Made by a program: the position numbers and the translations under genes. Under the pieces are notes generated by a model. The model was not told the origin of the DNA and made no database searches. It saw only the letters and a list, made by a program, of their open reading frames with translations. A DNA stretch of 64,000 nucleotides from a bacterium (GTDB lineage Bacteria > Zhuqueibacterota > Zhuqueibacteria > Residuimicrobiales > Residuimicrobiaceae): contig JAKQNR010000022.1 in assembly GCA_029565685.1 (NCBI GenBank), forward strand, positions 310,001 through 374,000. Reading direction: 5' to 3'. This document shows, piece by piece, positions 33,638 to 41,947 of the stretch (its first letter is position 1; each line of letters begins with the position of its first letter).

Positions 33638-35080
33638 ATGTCAATCAACCATTCTCGGCCGTTTACAGTCGGCTTGTATGGGATTGGCTTGGACACCTAT
33701 TGGCCGCAGTTTCCCGGTCTGTACGAACGACTGCAAGGCTATCAGCAGGCCATTGCAGAACGGATCAGCAGAGAACATCCGCAGATCAAGTTGATCAACA
33801 CCGGCATTGTCGATAATCCGGAGCGCGCCCGACAGATCGGCACCCGTTTGGCACGAGAACAGGTGGATATGGTGCTTCTGTATATATCCACCTATGCGCT
33901 CAGCTCCACGGTGCTGCCGGTAGTGCAGCAGGTCAAAGCGCCGGTCATTGTGCTCAGCCTACAGCCCACCGCCCGTATTGATTACGCTGCATTCAACGCA
34001 TTGGCTGATCGCGGCGTCATGACCGGCGAATGGCTGGCCTATTGTCAAGCCTGTTCTGCACCTGAGATCGCCTCGGTTTTTAACCGCAGCCATATTGACT
34101 ACCATCTGGTAGCCGGCACTTTGGAAGATCAGGCTGCCTGGAAAGAGATCAACGGTTGGCTGGCAGCGGGCCAGGCCGCTGTGGGTTTGGCTGAAACCCG
34201 CATTGGAATTCTCGGCCATTATTACGGCGGTATGTTGGATGTGTACAGCGACAAAACAGGATTGTCGGCTGTGTTTGGCAGCCATTTCGAAATCGTGGAA
34301 ATCGGCGAAATACTCCGCCAACGCAGTAAAGTCAGCGCTGCCCAGGTGCAAGAAAAGCTGAAAGAGTTTGAGCAGGAATTTCTAGTCGACGCCGCTTGCA
34401 GCCTGCAAGAGCTCGATCGTGCAGCCAGGACTTCCCTGGCCTTGGATGCTGTGGTGGAAGAAAAGAGACTTGGCGCCTTGGCCTATTATTATGAGGGCAT
34501 CGGAGACCCAGCGGTGGAGGATTTGATCACCTCTGTCATACCCGGCAATACCCTGCTCACCATGCACGGCGTGCCGGTGGCCGGTGAGTATGAGATCAAG
34601 AATGTCATCGCAATGAAAATATTGGATCTATTGGGTATAGGTGGAAGTTTTTCTGAATTCTATGCATTGGATTTGAATGAGGATATCGTGCTTTTGGGTC
34701 ATGATGGGCCTGGTCATGCCGCCATTGCACAAGGTAAAGTCCGATTGATGCCGGTGCCGGTCTACCATGGCAAGCCTGGAAAGGGTCTATCTGTACAGAT
34801 GAGCGTCCAATATGGGCCGGTGACGTTGCTGGCTGTAGTGCAGCCGGCCGAAGGAGGGATCAAGTTGCTGTGCGCTCAGGGGCAGTCTTTACCAGGGCCG
34901 GTACTGGAGATCGGCAACACCAACAGTAGATATAAATTTGATCTTTCGGCCGTCGACTTTTTAACCCGCTGGTCTGAGCAAGGGCCCAGCCATCACATGG
35001 CTATCGGAGTTGGTCATTATTCGGCAGTGCTGGAAAAATTAGCCAGCCTGGTGCATGCCTCTTTTTGTCGAGTCTGTTGA
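33638..35080 (+). CDS. L-arabinose/L-fucose isomerase-fold protein
   Basis: 480 residues. The PF02610/PF07881-like fold is suggested by VGLYGIGLDTYWPQFPGLYE at the start, then RIGILGHYYGGMLDVYSDKTGL, EEKRLGALAYYYEGIG, MHGVPVAGEYEIKNVIAMKI and VLLGHDGPGHAAIAQGKVRL, which hold Glu and His residues that would be the Mn ligands. The known enzymes convert aldoses to ketoses. RhaA already does this for rhamnose, so this enzyme should act on another sugar released with it, for example L-fucose or L-arabinose, or it may be a sugar-acid variant. The exact substrate is unknown. It is 30 bp after rhaM, so cotranscribed. Confidence 0.75.
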   Translation: MSINHSRPFTVGLYGIGLDTYWPQFPGLYERLQGYQQAIAERISREHPQIKLINTGIVDNPERARQIGTRLAREQVDMVLLYISTYALSSTVLPVVQQVKAPVIVLSLQPTARIDYAAFNALADRGVMTGEWLAYCQACSAPEIASVFNRSHIDYHLVAGTLEDQAAWKEINGWLAAGQAAVGLAETRIGILGHYYGGMLDVYSDKTGLSAVFGSHFEIVEIGEILRQRSKVSAAQVQEKLKEFEQEFLVDAACSLQELDRAARTSLALDAVVEEKRLGALAYYYEGIGDPAVEDLITSVIPGNTLLTMHGVPVAGEYEIKNVIAMKILDLLGIGGSFSEFYALDLNEDIVLLGHDGPGHAAIAQGKVRLMPVPVYHGKPGKGLSVQMSVQYGPVTLLAVVQPAEGGIKLLCAQGQSLPGPVLEIGNTNSRYKFDLSAVDFLTRWSEQGPSHHMAIGVGHYSAVLEKLASLVHASFCRVC

Positions 35081-35148
35081 AGCAAACGCTTATGAATCAG
35101 CGCTGGTGTGCCTTGTTATTAAAAAGTTACGCCAAATTGCAATTCTTC

Positions 35149-35190
35149 TTGACAAAATCGAAATAAAATAGTATAATTGTATATACAAAA
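35149..35190 (+). promoter_or_regulatory. Consensus promoter with AraR-like operator, upstream of the first GntR/LacI regulator
   Basis: TTGACA (35149-35154), exactly 17 nt, then TATAAT (35172-35177): a perfect sigma-70 promoter. The palindrome TTGTATATACAA (35177-35188) shares its first T with the -10 and covers the start region, so a bound repressor would block transcription. The shape (TTGT, 4 nt, ACAA) resembles the Bacillus AraR site. The gene starts at 35206, so the leader is about 22 nt: this is autoregulation by inference. Confidence 0.8.
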
Positions 35191-35205
35191 TCAGGCGACA
35201 TTGCC

Positions 35206-36372
35206 ATGATGATCGATCGCAATAGTCCGATTCCTCAGTATTACCAGTTGCAAACCTGGTTAATCGAGCAGATAGAGCAGGGCATTTTCAAGCCTGATGA
35301 TAAAATACCTACAGAAGAAGAGATCGTCGAAAAGACCGGGCTGGCCCGGGCCACTATCCGACAGGCAATCCAAAATCTTGTAAATTCAGGGTATCTCATT
35401 CGTAAGCGTCGTTTGGGCACCTTTGTACTGCGGCCTGAAAAGGATCAGGGTAAAAAGACCATCATAGCGGTCATGGTTCACGACATTCGCAGCGGTTATG
35501 CCTCTGAATTCCTTCGCGGCGCCGGGGACGAGGCGGCGCGGAACGGATACAGCGTTCTATTATGCAACACCGATGACCTGTACGTTCATGCGGATTTTCA
35601 CGCCAGCCAGATTTTGAACTATGGCATTTCAGGCCTGATCTATATGCCCACCGCCGCTTCAGCCGAGAAAAACAGCGCGATCGTGGAGCGGTTCCGGCGG
35701 CGCGACATTCCGGTTATTCTGTTTGACCGTGAGATACCTGGCCAAAACCTTGATTTCGTCACCAGCGACAACTATCGCGGCGCCTATGATTTGACCTGTT
35801 TCCTCATCGCCAAGGGTCATCGAAAAATTGCGATCACGCTCAGCACCGCCTTTAGCAGTGAAAACGCCCGTTTCATGGGTTACCGCCAGGCTCTGGCCGA
35901 CCACGGCATTCCCTTTGATCCGGCGAACAATTTCACTTTTCAAGAACGGTTGATTGAATCCCCGTTCGAACAGTTCGCGCGCAAGATTCTGGCGCATCGC
36001 GACCACTATACCGCGATTTTTGCCGGCAGTGATGCCATGGCCCACATTATCTATCGCATCAGCCGCGAGCTGGGGATTGCGATCCCTGAACAGCTGTCGC
36101 TGGTGGGCTATGACGATCTCCCGGTCACCAATATGCATCGTATCGCCTTGACCACCATTCATCAACCCATCTATGAGATGGGCCAGGAGAGTATGAAGCT
36201 GTTGATCCTGCGCATGAATGGAGAAAGGGGGGAGCCGACTCGCATAGAACTCCGTTCCCATCTGGTCGATCGCGGCTCGGTCTTGGCGATAAAAAAAGCG
36301 TATCCTTTGACAGACAGCCAAAATCAAAAACTTCATGACGCTACGGATTCTAAAAACGAGGGAGCACATTGA
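35206..36372 (+). CDS. AraR-type regulator (GntR DNA-binding plus LacI-like sensor), copy 1
   Basis: 388 residues. Residues 1-70 form a GntR winged helix (IPQYYQLQTWLIEQIEQGIF, KIPTEEEIVEKTGLARATIRQAIQNL, RRLGTFVL), and the rest is a periplasmic-binding-protein-like sensor (IAVMVHDIRSGYASEFLRGA, DIPVILFDREI, GHRKIAITLS, LSLVGYDDLPVTNMH). This mixture is the plan of B. subtilis AraR, which binds L-arabinose. Its paralogue at 44844 shares the MIxDRNSPIPQYYQLQ start and most motifs. It sits immediately upstream of iolG, whose TTG start overlaps its stop, so its likely ligand is an inositol-related compound. It is expressed from the perfect promoter with an operator at its start. Confidence 0.93.
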   Translation: MMIDRNSPIPQYYQLQTWLIEQIEQGIFKPDDKIPTEEEIVEKTGLARATIRQAIQNLVNSGYLIRKRRLGTFVLRPEKDQGKKTIIAVMVHDIRSGYASEFLRGAGDEAARNGYSVLLCNTDDLYVHADFHASQILNYGISGLIYMPTAASAEKNSAIVERFRRRDIPVILFDREIPGQNLDFVTSDNYRGAYDLTCFLIAKGHRKIAITLSTAFSSENARFMGYRQALADHGIPFDPANNFTFQERLIESPFEQFARKILAHRDHYTAIFAGSDAMAHIIYRISRELGIAIPEQLSLVGYDDLPVTNMHRIALTTIHQPIYEMGQESMKLLILRMNGERGEPTRIELRSHLVDRGSVLAIKKAYPLTDSQNQKLHDATDSKNEGAH

Positions 36373-37382
36373 AAAAGCAAATCAATATCGGCCTGATCGG
36401 CGTTGGTCGATTGGGCAGCATGTACGCAGAGTTTCTCAGCTATCGCGTACCGCGCGCGAACCTGTATGCTGTAGCGGATCTGATCCCGGAACGGGCGCGC
36501 AACATTGCGGAAAAATTCAAGGTGCCTAAATGGTATGACAACCATCACGACCTCAGCGCGGATCCGCAGGTGGATGCGGTGGTCTGCACAGCGACCACAG
36601 TGAATCATAAGGAGATCATCCTTGACGCCATCGCCAGCGGCAAACCGACTTTTTCCGAAAAACCATTGACCTTGACGCTGCCGGACGCCCGGGACATTGA
36701 ATCCGCCGTCAACCGGTCCGGCGTTTTTTTTCAGCAGGGATTTCAGCGTCGTTTCGATAAAGGCTTTCGCGCCGCCAAACAAAAAATCGAGGAAGGCGTC
36801 ATCGGTGTGCCCGTGATCTTCCGCGGTTCTTCACGAGATCCCTACCTGCCCAGTATCGATTATCTGCGCCCGGAGAACAGCGGCGGTCAGATCATCGACA
36901 TGGCCATTCACGACATCGACGTCGCCAGATGGTATATGGGTGAATTCAAAACCGTCTATGCCGTCGGCGGCGTGCTGGCCTATCCGCAAGTGAAGGAGGT
37001 GAACGACACCGATAATGTGGTGATGGTGTTCACTTTTGCCAGCGGATCGCTGGGTGAAATCGACATCAGCCGCAACGGCATCTATGGTTACGACATACGG
37101 GCAGAGGTTCAGGGCACCAAAGGCGCTCTGCAAGCCGGTTATTTGCGTGAAACCCCCATTCTCGTGCTGACCGAACAGGGGGTCTTGCATGATACGGTAC
37201 CCTATTTTCCGGAACGGTTTGGCGAAGCCTATGTAAGTCAACTTAACAATTTTCTCGATAACCTGGGAGAACAGAAGGAGCCGCTGGTCAAGATCAGCGA
37301 CGGCATCGCTGCATTACAGATCGCCGCCGCTGCAACTCACTCGCTGAATACAAACTCGATCGTTCAAGTCGCAGATTTTTAA
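36369..37382 (+). CDS. iolG: Inositol 2-dehydrogenase-like oxidoreductase (IolG)
   Basis: 337 residues of the Gfo/Idh/MocA family: NIGLIGVGRLGSMYAEFL (NAD-binding), VCTATTVNHKEIILDAI, FSEKPLTL (the E-K-P motif), GQIIDMAIHDIDVARWYMG with the catalytic His of the D-x-x-x-H-D pattern, and LGEIDISRNGIYGYD. It would oxidise myo-inositol to 2-keto-myo-inositol. The assignment rests on the neighbours, which match the T. maritima IolM, IolN and IolO enzymes. Translation starts at TTG 36369 inside the regulator's stop codon, with GGAG 5 nt upstream, so regulator and enzyme are coupled. Confidence 0.85.
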   Translation: MKKQINIGLIGVGRLGSMYAEFLSYRVPRANLYAVADLIPERARNIAEKFKVPKWYDNHHDLSADPQVDAVVCTATTVNHKEIILDAIASGKPTFSEKPLTLTLPDARDIESAVNRSGVFFQQGFQRRFDKGFRAAKQKIEEGVIGVPVIFRGSSRDPYLPSIDYLRPENSGGQIIDMAIHDIDVARWYMGEFKTVYAVGGVLAYPQVKEVNDTDNVVMVFTFASGSLGEIDISRNGIYGYDIRAEVQGTKGALQAGYLRETPILVLTEQGVLHDTVPYFPERFGEAYVSQLNNFLDNLGEQKEPLVKISDGIAALQIAAAATHSLNTNSIVQVADF

Positions 37383-37422
37383 AGTTCGATTCGCATTAAT
37401 GCGCGCTTATTACAAGTTTATA

Positions 37423-37460
37423 AAGTATTTATAATTGTATATTCAATTATATAAATACTT
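37423..37460 (+). promoter_or_regulatory. AraR-like operator inside a larger inverted repeat, upstream of iolM
   Basis: TATAATTGTATATTCAA starts at 37430 and is nearly identical to TATAATTGTATATACAA of the regulator promoter, with one change. It includes the core TTGT-ATAT-TCAA (37435-37446). It sits between perfect 11-bp arms AAGTATTTATA (37423-37433) and TATAAATACTT (37450-37460). The -10 is 37430-37435; the -35 (37407-37412, TTATTA) is poor. This would put iolM to the downstream dehydrogenase under the same regulator. AAAGGAG at 37462 is the ribosome site. Confidence 0.75.
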
Positions 37461-37474
37461 GAAAGGAGTATTTC

Positions 37475-38656
37475 ATGAAAACAGTCACCCTTTATGCTGA
37501 CTGGGACCCCAAACCAGGCTTCAAGCTCGGCGCCAAAGACATTGAAGGCAAATTAACCTATCTGGGCAGCAAAGTCTGGCGTCATCCGCGCATCGAGATG
37601 ACGGAAAAACCGGTTCCGGTTCCCGGGCCCACAGAGGTTCTGCTCGAGGTGAAGGCCTGCGGCATTTGCGGCAGCGATGTGCATATGCTGCAATCAGACA
37701 AGGAGGGTTATATCTTTTATCCCGGCCTGACCGCTTTTCCTTGCACCCTGGGACACGAATTTTCCGGCGTCATCGTGGAGGCCGGACCGCAGGCGATAAA
37801 CAAGCGCACGGGGAAAAAATATAACAAAGGCCAGGCGGTTTGCAGCGAGGAGATGATGTGGTGTTCCTATTGCAAGCCCTGCTGCGACGGCTATCCCAAT
37901 CACTGCGAGCAGCTGCAAGAGATCGGTTTCTCCATCGACGGCGCTTATGCCAAATACATCAAAGTGGATTCGCGCTATCTATGGAGCATCGATGCTCTGG
38001 CTGAACGGTACGGCGAGGAAAAGATGTTTTTGCTGGGCAGCCTGGTGGAGCCGACCTCCGTGGCCTACAATGCGGTCATCGAGCGCGGCGGCGGCATTCG
38101 CGCCGGAGAGAACGTGTTGATCATGGGCAGCGGGCCTGTGGGCATCGCCGCCTGCGCAGTGCTGCGGCGCTCCGGCGCCTCCAAGGTGATCATATCCGAG
38201 CCATCGGCCTCGCGACGTGAGATGGCGCTGGCGATGGGCGCCACCCATGCCATCGATCCCACGCAGGTCAATGCCGCTGACGCGGTGCTCGAGCTCACCG
38301 AAGGCATGGGCGCCAAGTTGATTCTCGAGGCCACCGGGCTGCCCAGCGTGGTCTGGCCGGATATCGAACGGATCATTTGGGAAGGCCGGCAGTTGAACGC
38401 CACGGTGGTGATCGTCGCCCGCGCGGATGATCGCATTCCGATGAACGGCGAAGTGTTTCAGGTGCGCCGCGCCAGCGTCGTCGGCGCGCAGGGCCATTCC
38501 GGTCACGGCACTTTTCCCAATGTGATCAGCTGCATGGCCGCCGGCATGGACGTGCTGCCGATCATCACTAAAAAGATCAAATTGGATGAAACGGCGGCGA
38601 ACATTCGGCTCTTGCAGACCGATCGGAACGAAGTCAAAATCACCGTGCTGCCCTGA
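37475..38656 (+). CDS. iolM: scyllo-Inosose 3-dehydrogenase-like zinc dehydrogenase (IolM)
   Basis: 393 residues. It follows T. maritima IolM (TM0412, about 395 residues) closely: DPKPGFKLGAKDIEGKLTYL, LGSKVWRHP, VKACGICGSDVHM, EGYIFYPGLTAFPCTLGHEF, VEPTSVAYNAVIERGGGI, AKLILEATGLPSVVW, GEVFQVRRASVVGAQGHSGH and TFPNVISCMAAGMD. The Zn ligands (Cys in ACGICGSD, His in GHEF, Glu) and the second Zn cluster (CSYCKPCCDGYPNHC) are intact. In T. maritima it oxidises 2-keto-myo-inositol, using NAD, to a diketo compound. It has its own promoter/operator and is separated by 92 bp from iolG, the rest of the pathway following. Confidence 0.9.
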   Translation: MKTVTLYADWDPKPGFKLGAKDIEGKLTYLGSKVWRHPRIEMTEKPVPVPGPTEVLLEVKACGICGSDVHMLQSDKEGYIFYPGLTAFPCTLGHEFSGVIVEAGPQAINKRTGKKYNKGQAVCSEEMMWCSYCKPCCDGYPNHCEQLQEIGFSIDGAYAKYIKVDSRYLWSIDALAERYGEEKMFLLGSLVEPTSVAYNAVIERGGGIRAGENVLIMGSGPVGIAACAVLRRSGASKVIISEPSASRREMALAMGATHAIDPTQVNAADAVLELTEGMGAKLILEATGLPSVVWPDIERIIWEGRQLNATVVIVARADDRIPMNGEVFQVRRASVVGAQGHSGHGTFPNVISCMAAGMDVLPIITKKIKLDETAANIRLLQTDRNEVKITVLP

Positions 38657-38741
38657 GCGCTCCCGCCGACGGGCGCCGTCTTTATCGTCCAGCCCTTTAT
38701 CGACCTCTGGGTTGAATCATTGAATCGGAAAGGAGTTTGTT

Positions 38742-39836
38742 ATGGCTAACTGGCTTTCGACCAATCGACCGGATCTTTTCTTTGAGGATACCAGTGTCGG
38801 CCGCCTGAAAAAGAAAATATGGGAGGCGTCGGAGCAGGAGATCGACAAAATACTGGCGGATTTTGAAATTCCCTCTCCGTCCGAACTGGGCAAGCCCGGT
38901 TCCTATATTCAGAACACCATTCGCCATCAGGTGGTGGAAAACCGTAAAAAGAACGACATCGTCTTTATTCCCATCGGCTGCACGGAGCAGCACGGCGATC
39001 ACACGGTGTCCAGCCTCGACACATTCATGGTGACGCAGATCCTCGAGGGCGTCCGCCGTTTCACCGCCAAGAGCGGCAAGCCTTGCAACCTGGCCTTTAC
39101 GCCGTTGAACTACGGCGGCCATCCCCATCATCACATCGGCATGCCGGGCACCGTTCATCTGGAAGATGAGGTGGTGAAAAAGATTTTGATCGACGTCATG
39201 GTCGGTCTGTGGAACGACGGATTTCGCAAGCAGATCCTGGTCAACAACCACGGCCACTCCTGGCTGATGGAGGCGGCGATTCAGGAACTGCAAAAGACTT
39301 GGAATCTGCCGGGCATCTTCCGCACGCTGGACTGGCATCGTTCAGTGCGCGAGTTCTTCCGCACCAAGAGCCGGGGCGGCGAGTGGGACGATGATTTTGT
39401 CCATGCGGACGAAGCCGAAACCTCAGTCATGCTGCTGCTGGAACCGCGGTTTGTCGAAATGCACTATGCCGAAGAGACCAAGGTGGAGGGGTTTCTGCCC
39501 GATGGTCACTTTGACAAAGCCGTGGATCCGTTTGCCCGGCCGAGCCGCTGGTCCGAAGGCCAGGGCCATTCGCCCATCGAACTGGCCTCAGTGCCGGAAG
39601 GCGTGGTGGGCCGGCCGACCCACGGCAGCGCTCAAAAGGCCAAACGGGTGATCGCAGCCATCTGTTCCTATCTGGCCCTGGTGAACGATGAAATTCTCAC
39701 CGCTTTTCCGGCGGGCAAGCTTCCGCCTATTGAAAAGACCACCATGCGAACCGAGAAGGAGATGGAACCCTATCTGAAGGAACCCTTTAGCGAAGGATGG
39801 CGGCCCATTTACGCCATTCCTAAAATGGGATTGTGA
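38742..39836 (+). CDS. iolN: IolN-like creatininase-family hydrolase
   Basis: 364 residues. Creatininase fold signature: VFIPIGCTEQHGDHTVSSLDT (E-x-H-G-x-H), PLNYGGHPHHHIGMPGTVHL, KQILVNNHGHSWLMEAAIQEL and FVHADEAETSVMLLLEPRF, which hold the metal ligands. In T. maritima, IolN (TM0413) hydrolyses the IolM product and opens the ring to give 5-keto-L-gluconate. The gene order IolG, IolM, IolN, IolO here is that of the enzyme sequence. The 90-residue N-terminal extension (MANWLSTNRPDLFFEDTS) and the C-terminal tail are longer than creatininase. An AAAGGAG site is 7 nt before the ATG. Confidence 0.87.
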   Translation: MANWLSTNRPDLFFEDTSVGRLKKKIWEASEQEIDKILADFEIPSPSELGKPGSYIQNTIRHQVVENRKKNDIVFIPIGCTEQHGDHTVSSLDTFMVTQILEGVRRFTAKSGKPCNLAFTPLNYGGHPHHHIGMPGTVHLEDEVVKKILIDVMVGLWNDGFRKQILVNNHGHSWLMEAAIQELQKTWNLPGIFRTLDWHRSVREFFRTKSRGGEWDDDFVHADEAETSVMLLLEPRFVEMHYAEETKVEGFLPDGHFDKAVDPFARPSRWSEGQGHSPIELASVPEGVVGRPTHGSAQKAKRVIAAICSYLALVNDEILTAFPAGKLPPIEKTTMRTEKEMEPYLKEPFSEGWRPIYAIPKMGL

Positions 39837-39857
39837 TTGAATCAAAGACAGATTTCC

Positions 39858-40667
39858 ATGAAACTGAGCATTGTGCTTTCCACCCAGCCGGCGTCTTTTT
39901 CCGCCCTTGCCTACAAAGGGGAATTGGAAAAGAATCTGGCCAAGATCCGCGCCCTGGGCTATGATGGCGTGGAGCTGGCGGTCCGCGACCCGGCGCTGCT
40001 GAACCTCGACGAGTTGCGGATGCTGCTCGACCGCTATCAGCTTCCAGTGGCCGCCATCGGCACCGGCCAGGCATTTGGTGAAGACGGTCTGTCGTTGACG
40101 CATGCGGATGATTCCGTGCGCCGCAAAGCGATCCAGCGTCTGCGATCACAGCTGGCGTTGGCCCGAACCCTGAACGCCAAGGTGATCGTTGGTTTGTTGC
40201 GTGGCCTGTGTCCGGATCAGTCCCGACTCAAGGCGATGGAGAGAAAGCTGGCCGTCTCCTTGACCGTCGCCCTGCGCGGTTTTGAGCAGGTGCAGGTGGT
40301 CATTGAACCGATCAATCGCTACGAGACGCCGTTGTTGAACACCGTCGCTTCCGCCCTGCGCTTTCTCGACCGGCTTGGACTGGAGCAGGTTGGCCTGTTG
40401 CTGGACACGTTTCATATGAACATCGAAGAGCCTTCGCTGCCGGCGAGCATTCGCATGGCCGGCGATCGTCTCTTTCATTTTCATCTGGCGGATTCCAATC
40501 GATGGCATCCGGGAGCCGGCCATGTCGATTTCCCCGCTGTGGTGAAAACGCTGGAGGAAATCGGTTACGCCGACTTCCTCTCCGCCGAGATTTTGCCCAT
40601 GCCGAATGCGGATGCGGCCGCTGAAAACACCATCCGTTATATGCGTCGGCTGGTGCCGGCGATGTAA
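39858..40667 (+). CDS. iolO: 5-Keto-L-gluconate epimerase-like (IolO) TIM-barrel protein
   Basis: 269 residues of the xylose-isomerase-like barrel (PF01261). It follows T. maritima IolO (TM0416): MKLSIVLSTQPASFSALAYK, LGYDGVELAVRDP, LPVAAIGTGQAFGEDGLSL, VVIEPINRYETPLLNTV, LLDTFHMNIEEPSLPASI and FHFHLADSNRWHPGAGHVDF, including the metal ligands Glu, Asp, His and Glu. It would convert 5-keto-L-gluconate to D-tagaturonate. The start is ATG 39858 because the homologue begins MKLS; an in-frame TTG at 39837 would give an extra MNQRQIS. The ribosome site is weak; 21 bp separate it from iolN, implying coupling. Confidence 0.9.
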   Translation: MKLSIVLSTQPASFSALAYKGELEKNLAKIRALGYDGVELAVRDPALLNLDELRMLLDRYQLPVAAIGTGQAFGEDGLSLTHADDSVRRKAIQRLRSQLALARTLNAKVIVGLLRGLCPDQSRLKAMERKLAVSLTVALRGFEQVQVVIEPINRYETPLLNTVASALRFLDRLGLEQVGLLLDTFHMNIEEPSLPASIRMAGDRLFHFHLADSNRWHPGAGHVDFPAVVKTLEEIGYADFLSAEILPMPNADAAAENTIRYMRRLVPAM

Positions 40668-40776
40668 AGGCCGTGTGCAGGGAGATGCGGCTGCGCAAAA
40701 TCTGTCCGTCTGCCCTCGCGGCACGGCTGACTCCCATTTCATTGTTGATCTCAAATCAAGCAGCAAGGAGCTGATC

Positions 40777-41820
40777 ATGAAAACGATGCAGGCTTTGGTG
40801 TTTAAAAAAATAGGAAAAATCGAACCGGAAACGCTGCCCGTGCCCACTCTACAAGAGCCGACGGACGTGCTCATCAAGGTAGCGGCCTGCGGCATCTGTG
40901 GATCGGATATCAAAATCCTCGAGGGCAAACACGCCTACAAGGAGAACACGGTGCTGGGCCACGAATTCTGTGGAACAGTCGCCGAGATCGGTCCGGCAGT
41001 GCACTCTCTCAAAGTGGGAGATCGCATTGCCATTGACAACAATCCGCGCTGCGGCGTATGCGATTACTGCCGCATGGGTTTCAGCAGCCAGTGCGAGTGG
41101 ATCAAAGAACGCACTATCGGCATTTTTAAAAACGGCGGCTATGCCGAATACGCCGTGGCGCCGGAGAGCGTGTGCTACAAGCTGCCGGAAAGCATGGACG
41201 ACATCACCGCCACCCAGGTGGAGACGCTGGGCACGGTGATGAACGGCATGAACACCGTGCAGATGCAGCCGTGGGATTCGGTGCTGGTGTTGGGCTGCGG
41301 CCCCATCGGCTACCTGTTCACTTCGCTGGCAAAGAACATCGCAGCCGAAGTGATGGTCACTGAGATCGATCCGTTTAGATTGAACATCGCCAAGCAGCTC
41401 GATGTGCCGGCGCTGAATCCAAACGAGACCGATCTGGCCAAGGAGATCAAAGAGCGCACCAACGGCAAAGGGGTGGACATCGTCATCGACGCCGTGGGCA
41501 CGCAGCTCGGCGAGGCGCTGAAATATGTCACCGCCGGCGGCAAGATCCTTGCTTTCGGCATGGACGACAGCGTGCAGGTCGCCCTGACCCCCTATCAGGT
41601 CACTCGCCGCGCGGTCAAGATTCTGGGTACGTATATTGGACAGAACACCATGTTGCCGTCCATCAAGATCCTCAAATCCGGCAAGATCAATTTAAAGCCG
41701 TTTTTCACCGAAACCATCAAGCTGCAGCAGGGCGTGGAGGCGTTCGCCAAGCTGGGTCTGGATCTGAAGACCATGCAGCATGTGCCGAAAAAAGCCCTCA
41801 AGATCGTGCTGAAACCCTAA
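40777..41820 (+). CDS. Zinc-dependent medium-chain dehydrogenase, candidate tagaturonate-step enzyme
   Basis: 347 residues. Visible: KVAACGICGSDIKILEGKHA, VLGHEFCGTVAEIGP, GDRIAIDNNPRCGVCDYCRMG (structural Zn), VLVLGCGPIGYLFTSLAKN (NAD-binding) and VIDAVGTQLGEALKYVTAGGKIL. It belongs to the same superfamily as IolM but is not close to it. Its place at the end of the iol unit suggests the next step, such as reduction of D-tagaturonate, as done by unrelated reductases in other bacteria. It could equally be a polyol or threonine-type dehydrogenase. AAGGAG at 40765 gives the start. A terminator follows. Confidence 0.8.
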   Translation: MKTMQALVFKKIGKIEPETLPVPTLQEPTDVLIKVAACGICGSDIKILEGKHAYKENTVLGHEFCGTVAEIGPAVHSLKVGDRIAIDNNPRCGVCDYCRMGFSSQCEWIKERTIGIFKNGGYAEYAVAPESVCYKLPESMDDITATQVETLGTVMNGMNTVQMQPWDSVLVLGCGPIGYLFTSLAKNIAAEVMVTEIDPFRLNIAKQLDVPALNPNETDLAKEIKERTNGKGVDIVIDAVGTQLGEALKYVTAGGKILAFGMDDSVQVALTPYQVTRRAVKILGTYIGQNTMLPSIKILKSGKINLKPFFTETIKLQQGVEAFAKLGLDLKTMQHVPKKALKIVLKP

Positions 41821-41858
41821 GCCGACAACGTCCGGCACACAGACGATTTTGAAAGCAT

Positions 41859-41903
41859 AAACCCCGGTGTCGCCGTCGTTGCTGCGGCAGCATCGGGGTT
41901 TTG
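41859..41903 (+). terminator. Rho-independent terminator at the end of the iol unit
   Basis: Perfect outer stem AAACCCCG (41859-41866) with CGGGGTTT (41894-41901), an imperfect inner stem (GCCG at 41872 and CGGC at 41885), and TTTT. It ends the unit and separates it from the convergent minus-strand methyltransferase whose stop is at 41948. Confidence 0.75.
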
Positions 41904-41947
41904 GGGTCAATGGAGCAGGGTTCACCCAAAGTGCGGGCCAACCGGGT

